64,000 bases of DNA, from NCBI GenBank assembly GCA_945878845.1, contig CAMCUB010000005.1:1-64000 (forward strand), read 5' to 3'. Positions 18,308-27,152 of this stretch are shown here, in pieces; position 1 is the stretch's first letter; each line of letters starts with the position of its first letter. The stretch is from Erythrobacter sanguineus (GTDB lineage Bacteria > Pseudomonadota > Alphaproteobacteria > Sphingomonadales > Sphingomonadaceae). The notes beneath the pieces are model-generated. The model searched no databases. It worked only from the letters and a program-made list of their open reading frames with translations, and was not told the origin of the DNA. The position numbers and the translations under genes were made by a program.

Positions 18308-19279
18308 ATGGACTTCTTCCAAACCCTGCTCATCACGCTGGTGATCTTCGCCGTGCTTGTCGCGGGCTATGCGGTCATCGCTGGCTCGGGTGTCTCCAAG
18401 GCGCAGAAGCGGCGGATGCAGGCGGTGCGCTATCGCCACTCCGAGAGCCTCGATGCCAAGGTCGATGCGCAGTTCAAGCGCGCGGTCGCCGCGCGCAAGC
18501 CCAAGACCTTCAAGGTGGCCGGCTCCGGCTCGCGCACCGAAGCGCTGCAGGTGCGCCTCAATCGCACCGGCAAGAACTGGTCGGTCTCGAAATATCTCTA
18601 CATCTCGGGCGGGCTTACGATCGGGATCACGGTGCTGGTCTTCGCGCTCAGCCAAGCCCCGCTGCTGTCGCTTGGCGTCGGGGCGTTCGTGGGCTTGTGG
18701 ATTCCGCACATGGTGGTCGGCTTCCTCATCAACCGCCGCACCAACCAGTTCATCACCAAGTTCCCGGACGGCATCGAGCTGCTCGTGCGCGGCCTGCGCT
18801 CGGGCCTGCCGGTGACCGAGACGCTCGGGATCGTGTCGAGCGAAGTGCCCGGCCCGGTCGGCTTTGAATTCAAGGCCGTGATCGACCGCATCAAGGTCGG
18901 CAAGACCATGGAAGACGCGCTCCAGGACACCGCCGACAAGCTCGGGATCGCCGAATTCAACTTCTTCACGATCACGCTGGCGATCCAGCGCGAGACCGGG
19001 GGCAACCTCGCCGAAACGCTCTCGAACCTCGCCGACGTGCTGCGCAAGCGCGCGCAGATGAAGCTCAAGATCCGGGCGATGAGCTCGGAATCCAAGGCCT
19101 CGGCCTATATCGTCGGCTCGCTGCCTTTCCTCGTGTTCGGCGCGATCTTCTATATCAATCCCAACTACATGTACCCCTTCTTCACCGATGATCGCCTGAT
19201 CGTCGCCGGGCTGGGTGCGGGCGTGTGGATGGGTCTTGGCGTGTTCATCATGGCCAAGATGGTCAACTTCGAGATCTGA
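18308..19279 (+). CDS. tadB: Tad pilus inner-membrane platform protein TadB
   Basis: TadB is one of two T2SS-F-type membrane proteins forming the pilus platform. The 323-residue product has an N-terminal helix (TLLITLVIFAVLVAGYAVIA), mid-protein helices, and the GspF-like cytoplasmic core with FPDGIELLVRGLRSGLPVTE and FFTITLAIQRETGGNLAETL. C-terminal helices follow (IVGSLPFLVFGAIFYINPN). TadC follows 19 bases later. Confidence 0.94.
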   Translation: MDFFQTLLITLVIFAVLVAGYAVIAGSGVSKAQKRRMQAVRYRHSESLDAKVDAQFKRAVAARKPKTFKVAGSGSRTEALQVRLNRTGKNWSVSKYLYISGGLTIGITVLVFALSQAPLLSLGVGAFVGLWIPHMVVGFLINRRTNQFITKFPDGIELLVRGLRSGLPVTETLGIVSSEVPGPVGFEFKAVIDRIKVGKTMEDALQDTADKLGIAEFNFFTITLAIQRETGGNLAETLSNLADVLRKRAQMKLKIRAMSSESKASAYIVGSLPFLVFGAIFYINPNYMYPFFTDDRLIVAGLGAGVWMGLGVFIMAKMVNFEI

Positions 19280-19298
19280 GCGCGGGGGCAAGAGAACC

Positions 19299-20309
19299 AT
19301 GATCGATCAACCCGCCGGACCAATGCTGCTTGGCTTCGACGTTATCCTCGTCGGAACCATGCTCGTCGCCATGGCCGCCTTTGCGACCATGCTGGCGATC
19401 TATGCCGCGATCACGATCCGCGATCCGATGGCCAAGCGCGTGCGCGCGCTCGAGGCGCGGCGCGAGCAATTGAAGGCGGGGATCGTCACCGCCTCCTCCA
19501 AGAAGCGCACCAGCCTGGTCCGCCGCACCGACACGACCGACCGGGTCAAGTCGAGCCTCGACCGCCTGAACGTGCTTCAGGAAAGCCAGATCAAGACCAT
19601 CCAGCAGAAGATGGCGCACGCCGGCTACCGCAACAAGGAATTCGCGGTGCTGATCATCGGCATGCGCGCAATTGCACCGCTCGTGGTCGGCGGCGTGATG
19701 GGCCTGCTCATCTATGTCGTCGAGTTCTGGCCCGACTGGGGCCCGATGACCCGGCTCGGCGCCTTCGCGATGTCGGTGTTCCTGTCCTACAAGGGCCCGG
19801 AACTCTATCTCAGCAACAAGGCAAGCAAGCGCACCAAGGAAATCCAGAAGGGCCTGCCCGATGCGCTCGACTTGCTGGTGATCTGCGCCGAGGCCGGTCT
19901 GACCGTCGACGCCGCCTTCAACCGCGTCGCCAAGGAACTGGGCCGCGCCTATCCCGAACTGGGCGACGAATTCGCACTGACCGCCATCGAACTGAGCTTC
20001 CTCAACGAACGGCGCATGGCGTTCAACAACCTGGCCTACCGCGTCAATCTCGAAGCGGTGAAGGGCGTGGTGACCACCATGGTTCAGACCGAACGCTACG
20101 GCACCCCGCTCGCTTCGGCGCTGCGCGTGCTCTCGGCCGAATTCCGCAACGAGCGCATGATGCGCGCCGAGGAAAAGGCCGCGCGCCTGCCCGCGATCAT
20201 GACCGTGCCGCTGATCGTGTTCATTCTGCCCACGCTGTTCGTCGTCATTCTCGGCCCTGCGGCCTGTTCGATCAGCGACAACCTCGTCAACTCGAACGTG
20301 GGCAAGTAA
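19299..20309 (+). CDS. tadC: Tad pilus inner-membrane platform protein TadC
   Basis: TadC pairs with TadB in the Tad secretion platform. The 336-residue product begins MIDQPAGPMLLGFDVILVGT and has a first membrane helix near residues 10-38. The T2SS-F core reads KGLPDALDLLVICAEAGLTV and TAIELSFLNERRMAFNNLAY, and the C-terminal helix LIVFILPTLFVVILGPAACS. The start at 19299 follows a GAGAA site; an in-frame start inside tadB is less likely. It is the last gene of the cluster; tadD is not found. Confidence 0.93.
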   Translation: MIDQPAGPMLLGFDVILVGTMLVAMAAFATMLAIYAAITIRDPMAKRVRALEARREQLKAGIVTASSKKRTSLVRRTDTTDRVKSSLDRLNVLQESQIKTIQQKMAHAGYRNKEFAVLIIGMRAIAPLVVGGVMGLLIYVVEFWPDWGPMTRLGAFAMSVFLSYKGPELYLSNKASKRTKEIQKGLPDALDLLVICAEAGLTVDAAFNRVAKELGRAYPELGDEFALTAIELSFLNERRMAFNNLAYRVNLEAVKGVVTTMVQTERYGTPLASALRVLSAEFRNERMMRAEEKAARLPAIMTVPLIVFILPTLFVVILGPAACSISDNLVNSNVGK

Positions 20310-20333
20310 CAACCCGGGATGGCCGGAGCGGGA

Positions 20334-20831
20334 TCAGTCCTGCTCCGGCCCTTCGGGTGCAGGGCCGCCAAGCTGCATCGCCCGCGCCCGCAATCGCGCG
20401 AGCAGCTCGCGCAAATCCGCCTCCTCGGCAGCCCCGAAGCCTTCGAGCAGCTCGCGCTCGGTCGCGCGCGCCAGCGGCATCACCTCGGCATGGATCGCCC
20501 GGCCCTCGGCGGTCAGCGCCAGCAGGTGCGAGCGGCCGTCGCCCGGATTGGGCACCCGCGCGATGAGCCCGCGCTCTTCCAGCACCCGCGCCGCGCGGTT
20601 GACCGCGACCTTGTCCATCACGGTCGCCGCGGTCAGCGCGCGCTGGGTCAGTTCGCGCCCCGCGGCCTCGGCATCGCCCAGCACCGCCATCACCCGCCAT
20701 TCGGGGATTTTGAGGCCGAACCGCTTGCGATAGCGCTCGGCAATCAGGCTGCTGACCGCGTTGGAGGTGACCGAGAGCTGGTAGGGAAGGAAGCCTGCCA
20801 GCTCGCCTGCCCCCTCTCCATCATCACTCAT
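20334..20831 (-). CDS. MarR-family transcriptional regulator
   Basis: The 165-residue protein has the MarR winged-helix core: RYRKRFGLKIPEWRVMAVLG, then LTQRALTAATVMDKVAVNRA as recognition region, and VLEERGLIARVPNPGDGRSH as the wing with its DGR-type arginine. MarR proteins are dimeric repressors that often sense small aromatic or acyl ligands. It overlaps the end of the enoyl-CoA hydratase gene by 8 bases, so it is co-transcribed with that gene and may control fatty-acid or acyl-CoA metabolism. Confidence 0.9.
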   Translation of the reverse strand: MSDDGEGAGELAGFLPYQLSVTSNAVSSLIAERYRKRFGLKIPEWRVMAVLGDAEAAGRELTQRALTAATVMDKVAVNRAARVLEERGLIARVPNPGDGRSHLLALTAEGRAIHAEVMPLARATERELLEGFGAAEEADLRELLARLRARAMQLGGPAPEGPEQD

Positions 20832-21696
20832 AGGGGCGCTCGTCCCACCACGGGTAGAAATCCGGCATGTCGGCGCTGACCTTGCCGGGATACATCGCGC
20901 GGCGCTTTTCGAGGAAGCTGGCGATGCCCTCCTTGGCGTCGGCCCCGCGGCTGAGGCGGTAGATCGCTCTGGAGTCGATCTTGTGTGCTTCCATCGGGTG
21001 ATCGGCGCTGGCGAGCCGCCACATCATCGCCCGCGTCATCGCCACCGAAATCGCCGAGGTGTTGTCGGCAATCTCGCGCGCGAGGCCTTGCGCGGCGAAG
21101 AGCAGATCCTCGGGCGCGTGGATCGAGCGGACAAGGCCGCCTGCCTTCGCCTCCTCGGCATCGAAGATGCGGCCGGTGTAGCACCATTCGAGGGCCTGCT
21201 GGATGCCGACGATGCGCGGCAGGAACCAGCTCGAGGCAGCCTCGGGCACGATCCCGCGCCGCGCGAAGACGAAGCCGTAGCGCGCAGTGCTGCTGGCAAG
21301 GCGGATGTCCATCGCGAGCTGCATCGTCGCGCCCACGCCCACCGCCACGCCGTTGCAGGCCGAGATTAGCGGCTTTTTCGATTCAAACAGGCGCAGCGTC
21401 AGCAAACCGCCACCGTCGCGCACCTTGGGATCGGACAGGCTGTCAACTTGCGTGGGATCGGAGAACACCTGCCCGCCCCCTTCCGGCGTCAGGTCCGCGC
21501 CGGCGCAGAAGGCGCGCTCGCCGCTGCCGGTAAAGATCACCGCCCTCACCGCGTCATCGGCGTCGATATCGTCCATCGCCGCCATGATTTCCTCGCCCAT
21601 GGTGCGGGTATAGGCGTTCATCTTGTCGGGGCGGTTCAAGGTGATGGTAGCGATGCCGTCAGCCTTGGCGACGATGATCTGGGTGTAGTCGGTCAT
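20824..21696 (-). CDS. Enoyl-CoA hydratase/isomerase family protein
   Basis: This crotonase-fold enzyme probably hydrates enoyl-CoA thioesters. The 290-residue product has ITLNRPDKMNAYTRTMGEEI and the oxyanion-hole loops SGERAFCAGADLTPEGG and CNGVAVGVGATMQLAMDIRL. The catalytic-Glu segment reads RRGIVPEAASSWFLPRIVG. Start MTDYTQIIVAKADG at 21694-21696 is preceded by GGAGAGG (minus sense). It is separated from the SDR/thiolase genes by a hairpin terminator. The exact substrate is unknown. Confidence 0.92.
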   Translation of the reverse strand: MTDYTQIIVAKADGIATITLNRPDKMNAYTRTMGEEIMAAMDDIDADDAVRAVIFTGSGERAFCAGADLTPEGGGQVFSDPTQVDSLSDPKVRDGGGLLTLRLFESKKPLISACNGVAVGVGATMQLAMDIRLASSTARYGFVFARRGIVPEAASSWFLPRIVGIQQALEWCYTGRIFDAEEAKAGGLVRSIHAPEDLLFAAQGLAREIADNTSAISVAMTRAMMWRLASADHPMEAHKIDSRAIYRLSRGADAKEGIASFLEKRRAMYPGKVSADMPDFYPWWDERPYE

Positions 21697-21741
21697 GAAA
21701 TCCCTCTCCTTGCGTATCGCAGGTGATGCCATGCGCCACGC

Positions 21742-21768
21742 AAAAGAAAACCCTCGCAAAAGCGAGGG
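21742..21768 (-). terminator. Rho-independent terminator after the SDR gene
   Basis: Read on the minus strand, the perfect 7-base hairpin CCCTCGC-TTTT-GCGAGGG (21751-21768) is followed by a run TTTTCTTTTG (21750-21741). It lies 31 bases past the SDR stop and ends the thiolase-SDR transcript before the hydratase gene. Confidence 0.85.
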
Positions 21769-21799
21769 CTTTCCTTGTGCACCGGTGGCGGGTTTGCGC

Positions 21800-22585
<786 letters not shown>

Positions 22586-22610
22586 TGTTTATCCTCTCAG
22601 ATGGGGGTGA

Positions 22611-23780
22611 TCAGAGCGCCTCGATGATGGTGACGTTGGCGACGCCGCCGCCTTCGCACATCGTCTGGAGGCCGTATTTCTTGCCGCGCGCGCGTAGGGC
22701 GTGGACGAGGGTCGCCATCAGCTTTGTGCCGGACGCGCCGAGCGGGTGGCCGAGCGCAATCGCGCCGCCATTGACGTTGAGCTTCGAAGGATCAGCGCCG
22801 GTGTGCTTGAGCCATGCCAGCGGCACGCTCGCGAAGGCCTCGTTGACCTCGAACAGGTCGATGTCGTCGATGGTGAGCCCGGCGCGCTGCAGCGCCCGGT
22901 CGGTGGCGAACAGCGGCTCTTCGAGCATGATCACCGGATCGCCCGCGGTCACGGTGAGGTTGTGGATGCGCGCCAACGGAGTGAGGCCGTGGGCCTTGAG
23001 CGCGGCTTCGCTGACCACCAGCACCGCCGAAGACCCGTCGCAGATCTGGCTGGCCGAGGCCGCGGTCAGCGCGCCATCGGGCGAGAGCAGCTTGACCCCG
23101 GAGATGCCCTCCAGCGTCGCATCGAAGCGGATGCCTTCGTCGACGGTGTGGAACTGAGTGCCTTCCGGCGTCTCGATCTCGATGGCGACGATCTCGCGCT
23201 CGAAGGCGCCCGCCTTGGTCGCGGCGATCGCACGCTTGTGGCTTTCAAAGGCGAAGCGGTCGAGATCGTCCTTGGTGAAGCCGTGCTTCTTCACGATCAT
23301 CTCGGCGCCCATGAACTGGCTGAAATTGATGCCAGGCCACTTCGCCTCGATGCCGTCAGCCTTGTGATAGAGGCCTTCCTTCATGTGCAGCGTGACGTTG
23401 GAGCCCATCGGCACGCGGGTCATGCTCTCGACCCCGCTGGCGATGACCACGTCCTGCGTGCCGCTCATCACCGCTTGCGCGGCGAACTGGATCGCCTGCT
23501 GGCTCGATCCGCACTGGCGGTCGATGGTGACCGCCGGGGTTGACTGGGGCAAGAGCTTGCTCGCCAGCACGCCCATGCGCCCGACCTGCATCGCCTGCTC
23601 GCCCGCTTGGCTGACGCAGCCGGTCACCACATCGTCGATCGCCTTGGGGTCGATCCCCGAGCGCTCGACGATCGCATCCAGCGACTTTGCCAGCAGATCG
23701 ACCGGGTGCACGCCGGCCAGACGCCCGCCGCGGCGACCGCCCGCGGTGCGGACGGCTTCGACAATATATGCAGTGCTCAT
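22611..23780 (-). CDS. Acetyl-CoA C-acyltransferase (thiolase)
   Basis: Thiolase cleaves 3-ketoacyl-CoA in beta-oxidation or condenses acetyl-CoA. The 389-residue product has the nucleophilic cysteine in TIDRQCGSSQQAIQFAAQAV, the histidine in NVNGGAIALGHPLGASGTKL, and the C-terminal catalytic cysteine in LQTMCEGGGVANVTIIEAL. The start MSTAYIVEAVRTAGGRRGGR is typical. It heads a two-gene operon with the SDR and is divergent from the TonB receptor across 292 bases. Confidence 0.95.
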   Translation of the reverse strand: MSTAYIVEAVRTAGGRRGGRLAGVHPVDLLAKSLDAIVERSGIDPKAIDDVVTGCVSQAGEQAMQVGRMGVLASKLLPQSTPAVTIDRQCGSSQQAIQFAAQAVMSGTQDVVIASGVESMTRVPMGSNVTLHMKEGLYHKADGIEAKWPGINFSQFMGAEMIVKKHGFTKDDLDRFAFESHKRAIAATKAGAFEREIVAIEIETPEGTQFHTVDEGIRFDATLEGISGVKLLSPDGALTAASASQICDGSSAVLVVSEAALKAHGLTPLARIHNLTVTAGDPVIMLEEPLFATDRALQRAGLTIDDIDLFEVNEAFASVPLAWLKHTGADPSKLNVNGGAIALGHPLGASGTKLMATLVHALRARGKKYGLQTMCEGGGVANVTIIEAL

Positions 23781-23802
23781 GTTCTCTCCCGAAAACGCCT
23801 TC

Positions 23803-23816
23803 CGTTTGCGTAAACG
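23803..23816. promoter_or_regulatory. Palindrome in the thiolase promoter region
   Basis: CGTTT-GCGT-AAACG is a perfect 5-base dyad 23 bases upstream of the thiolase start. Its position and symmetry suggest an operator. It resembles the ACGT-centred sites reported for regulators of fatty-acid and branched-chain amino-acid breakdown such as LiuR, but I cannot verify the match. Nothing else in the 292-base gap 23781-24072 is clearly recognisable. Confidence 0.4.
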
Positions 23817-24072
23817 TTAGCACCGGGACAGGGCAGGTCAAGCGCAGCGCCGCGCCCACTGGCAATTCCGCCATGTCTCGGTGTTGCAACATTGACACAG
23901 AATTTCGCCAAACGGGGCGGATGAGAGCGTTTTCGTTTGCGACAATTGCGGCTGATGGAGCATTTCGGTCCCAGACGCAGGGGTGAAGGCCGTTCAATGG
24001 CCCGCCAACGTGCGATCTATACACCACTTTGCTCCGGCCGCCCGGCCGGACGAACAGGGGACTGAACCACAC

Positions 24073-27033
24073 ATGAGAAAGACTTCGATCCTGAAGGCTG
24101 GCACCGCGCCGATCGCACTCGGTCTGATGCTTGCCGCCGTCCCTGCCTACGCGCAGGACCAGACCGAATCCGAAGAGGCCACCGAAGAGCCCGGCCAGAT
24201 CCTGGTCACCGGTTCGCGCATCGCGCGTCCGGACCTCGAATCGGCCAGCCCGGTTGCGTCGGTCACCGGCGAAACCATCAGCCTGACCGGTACCCTGACC
24301 CTTGAAGAGCTGATCAACGATCTGCCGCAGGTCATCCCGGGCAACAACCGCACGTCGAACAACTCGGGCGGTGAAGCCTTCGCGACCCTCGACCTGCGCG
24401 GCCTCGGCCCGAACCGCACCCTGATCCTCGTCGATGGCGAGCGTATCGCTCCCTCGTCGACCACCGGTTCGATCGACATCTCGCAGATCCCGACCGCGCT
24501 GATCAAGCGCGTTGACGTCGTGACCGGCGGTGCGACCGCGGTTTACGGTTCGGACGCCATCGCCGGCGTCATCAACTTCGTCCTCAAGGACGACTACGAA
24601 GGCCTCGAGCTCACTGCGCAGAACGAAATCTCGCAGGACGGCACGGGCTACAACTTCGCGGTCCAGGGCGTGTTCGGCGGCAACTTCGACGAAGGCCGCG
24701 GCAACATCGCGGTCGCCGTGCAGTACTACGACCGTGATGCGGTCGGTCAGGGCCGTTACGACTACTCGCGCACCTCGGGCGCACTCGGCGTCGTCGACGG
24801 CGTCCTGCGTGTGATCGACGATCCGGCCGATCTCGGTGCCACCGGCGCGGTGATCTTCGCCGGCGGTTCGGCGACCAACCCCTTCGGTACCGTCGTCAGC
24901 AATGCGAACAACCCGTTCCGCAACCTGTCGACCAACCCGGGCGTGGGCAACAACTTCACCGCCTTCGACAACGACTGTAACCCGGCCACCGCCGGTACCG
25001 CAGTCAACGGCGGCAGCCTTTCGTTCGACGCCAATGGTGCTCTGCGTCCCAGCAGCACCGGTGGCCGCTGCCAGATCCCGGTCGGCAACTCGTCGCGCTA
25101 CAGCTTCGCTGATCAGAACTACCTCCTGATCCCGTTCGACCGTCTGAACATCTCGACGATCGGCAGCTACGAGTTCTCGGACAAGACCGACGCCAAGCTG
25201 TTCCTCAGCTATGCCAAGACCACTTCGGTCGTGAACCTCGCGCCGACCCCGGCTGCGGGCGGCACCGGCTTCACCATCCCGGTGGACTCGCCGCTGATCC
25301 CGGCGGACCTCGCCGCGGCTCTCGCCTCCCGTCCGGATCCGACGGCGCCCTTCGCGTTCAACCGTCGTTTCGGTGAAACCGGTCCGCGCGTCGGCACCAA
25401 CGAATCGCAGCAGCTGCAGGCTCGCGTGATCGTGAACCACGAACTGTCCAAGGACTGGAACGTGAGCGCGGTTGCGAGCTACGGCCGCACCGATTTCGAC
25501 ACCTACTCGGTCGGCAACATCAACAGCGTTGCGGCCAACCAGGGTCTGCGCGGCTGCCGCAACAGCGCCGGCGTCGTGAACGGCCCCGGCGTCCTTCCGG
25601 GCTGCGTCCCGATCGACATCTTCGGTCGTGACACGCTCACCCCGGCGATGGTGACCTTCCTCCAGACCGACACCTACGACTTCTCGGAATTCGAGCAGGT
25701 CCGTGCCGCCGTCAACCTGACCGGTACGCTGTTCGAACTGCCCGGTGGTCCGGCAGGCATCGCGGTCGGTGCGGAATATCGCAAGGACACCGGTACCTCG
25801 ATCCCTGACGATGCCAAGCAGCGCGGTGAAATCATCGGCTTCAACGCATCGCAGCCGATTGCTGGTTCGATCAACGTCAAGGAAGTCTACGGCGAAATCC
25901 GCCTGCCGGTTCTCGGCGGTGACGGCTTCCCCGAACTGCTCGCATTCGAAGCCGGCGCCCGTTATTCGGACTACTCCTCGGTCGGCAACCTGTTCAACTA
26001 CAAGTTCGCCGTCGAATTCGCTCCGTTCGAGCTGATCCGTTTCCGCGGGACGTACAACAAGGCGGCTCGTGCGCCTTCGGTGTTCGAACTGTTCCAGAAC
26101 GGTGACCAGGGCTTCCCGGGCTACAGCGACCCCTGCAACCAGATCAACGGTGGCCGTAACACGGCGTTCTGCCAGGCGCAGTTCACCGCCAACGGTGCCA
26201 ACCCGTCGCTGGTGACCGGCTTCGCTCAGAACAACTCGCAGGTTCAGGCCTTCGCCTTCGGCAACCCGAACCTGTCGGAAGAACAGGCCGAGACCTTCAC
26301 CGTCGGTGCGGTGATCGCTCCCAGCGATTTCCCGCTCGGCAACTTCTCGCTGACCGTCGACTACTACGACATCACTCTGTCGGACCGTATCGCCGCTCAG
26401 GGTGCGCAGTTCTTCCTCAACCAGTGCTACGGCCAGCAGATCCTCACGGCCTGCGACCGTGTCGTGCGTAGCTCGACCGATGGTCAGGTGATCTCGGTCA
26501 ACACCACGCTGGTGAACGGCGACACCGACCTCAAGACCTCGGGTATCGACCTTAGCGTCAACTGGTCCTTCCCGCTGTTCGCAGGCAACCTGAGCATTCA
26601 GGAACTGCTGACCTGGGTGGACTCGTACAACATCGCGGGCACCGAGTTCGTCGACACGGCTGACGCCGGCATCGGCGCGATCACGTCGGAATGGGCCTCG
26701 ACCCTCCAGGTGCTCTACCGTCAGGAACGCTTCAGCGGTCAGGTCCGCTGGGTGTACAAGAGCGGTGGTGACCAGTCGGGCAACCTGTTCGGCAACGAAG
26801 CCGACGCCGGCTTCTTCACTCCGCGGGTGCCTGACCTGCACGTGATCGACCTTTCGCTGCGTTACGACGTCAGCGACAAGTTCTCGCTCACCGGCATCAT
26901 CAACAACGTGCTGGACGAATATCCGGAGCAGACCGCGACGGGGACCTTCGAGCAGGCGAACACCAACGTGTCGTTCTTCGCTCCGCTGATCCTCGGCCGG
27001 ACCTTCACCGTCCAGGCGACCGTCACTTTCTAA
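24073..27033 (+). CDS. TonB-dependent outer-membrane receptor
   Basis: The 986-residue protein is an outer-membrane active transporter powered by TonB. It has a signal peptide (MRKTSILKAGTAPIALGLML, cleavage near AYAQD), a TonB-box-like GQILVTGSRIARP, and a plug domain with ATLDLRGLGPNRTLILVDGE and VYGSDAIAGVINFVLKDDYE. A large barrel follows, ending NVSFFAPLILGRTFTVQATV and TF, the usual C-terminal aromatic residue. The substrate is unknown. Codon use is richer in CGT, GGT, GCT and TCG than in its neighbours, hinting at high expression. It is followed by a strong terminator, then the convergent TPR/2OG oxygenase gene. Confidence 0.94.
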   Translation: MRKTSILKAGTAPIALGLMLAAVPAYAQDQTESEEATEEPGQILVTGSRIARPDLESASPVASVTGETISLTGTLTLEELINDLPQVIPGNNRTSNNSGGEAFATLDLRGLGPNRTLILVDGERIAPSSTTGSIDISQIPTALIKRVDVVTGGATAVYGSDAIAGVINFVLKDDYEGLELTAQNEISQDGTGYNFAVQGVFGGNFDEGRGNIAVAVQYYDRDAVGQGRYDYSRTSGALGVVDGVLRVIDDPADLGATGAVIFAGGSATNPFGTVVSNANNPFRNLSTNPGVGNNFTAFDNDCNPATAGTAVNGGSLSFDANGALRPSSTGGRCQIPVGNSSRYSFADQNYLLIPFDRLNISTIGSYEFSDKTDAKLFLSYAKTTSVVNLAPTPAAGGTGFTIPVDSPLIPADLAAALASRPDPTAPFAFNRRFGETGPRVGTNESQQLQARVIVNHELSKDWNVSAVASYGRTDFDTYSVGNINSVAANQGLRGCRNSAGVVNGPGVLPGCVPIDIFGRDTLTPAMVTFLQTDTYDFSEFEQVRAAVNLTGTLFELPGGPAGIAVGAEYRKDTGTSIPDDAKQRGEIIGFNASQPIAGSINVKEVYGEIRLPVLGGDGFPELLAFEAGARYSDYSSVGNLFNYKFAVEFAPFELIRFRGTYNKAARAPSVFELFQNGDQGFPGYSDPCNQINGGRNTAFCQAQFTANGANPSLVTGFAQNNSQVQAFAFGNPNLSEEQAETFTVGAVIAPSDFPLGNFSLTVDYYDITLSDRIAAQGAQFFLNQCYGQQILTACDRVVRSSTDGQVISVNTTLVNGDTDLKTSGIDLSVNWSFPLFAGNLSIQELLTWVDSYNIAGTEFVDTADAGIGAITSEWASTLQVLYRQERFSGQVRWVYKSGGDQSGNLFGNEADAGFFTPRVPDLHVIDLSLRYDVSDKFSLTGIINNVLDEYPEQTATGTFEQANTNVSFFAPLILGRTFTVQATVTF

Positions 27034-27060
27034 GCGACGGCTGAACAAGCAACGGGGGAA

Positions 27061-27095
27061 GGGCGGTTGGCTTCGGCCAGCCGCCCTTTTCTTTT
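27061..27095 (+). terminator. Rho-independent terminator after the TonB receptor gene
   Basis: An 11-base stem (27061-27071 with 27076-27086, one G-U pair) with a TTCG tetraloop is followed by TTTTCTTTT. It lies 27 bases after the receptor stop codon. Confidence 0.93.
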
Positions 27096-27152
27096 GTGTT
27101 GCGAAGATGTGGAAAGCACCGCGGCGCCGGGCCGCCGCGCGCGGTCAGCCGG

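Noticed and set aside
14933..19300. Very long open frame (about 1455 codons) antisense to the tad genes
   Set aside because: It is the mirror of strongly supported cpaC-tadB coding sequence in GC-rich DNA and has no recognisable domains; composition is Arg/His/Asp-rich as expected for a shadow frame.
23356..27048. About 1230-codon open frame antisense to the TonB receptor
   Set aside because: Caused by the codon bias of the receptor gene; no family motif, while the + strand protein has signal peptide, plug and barrel.
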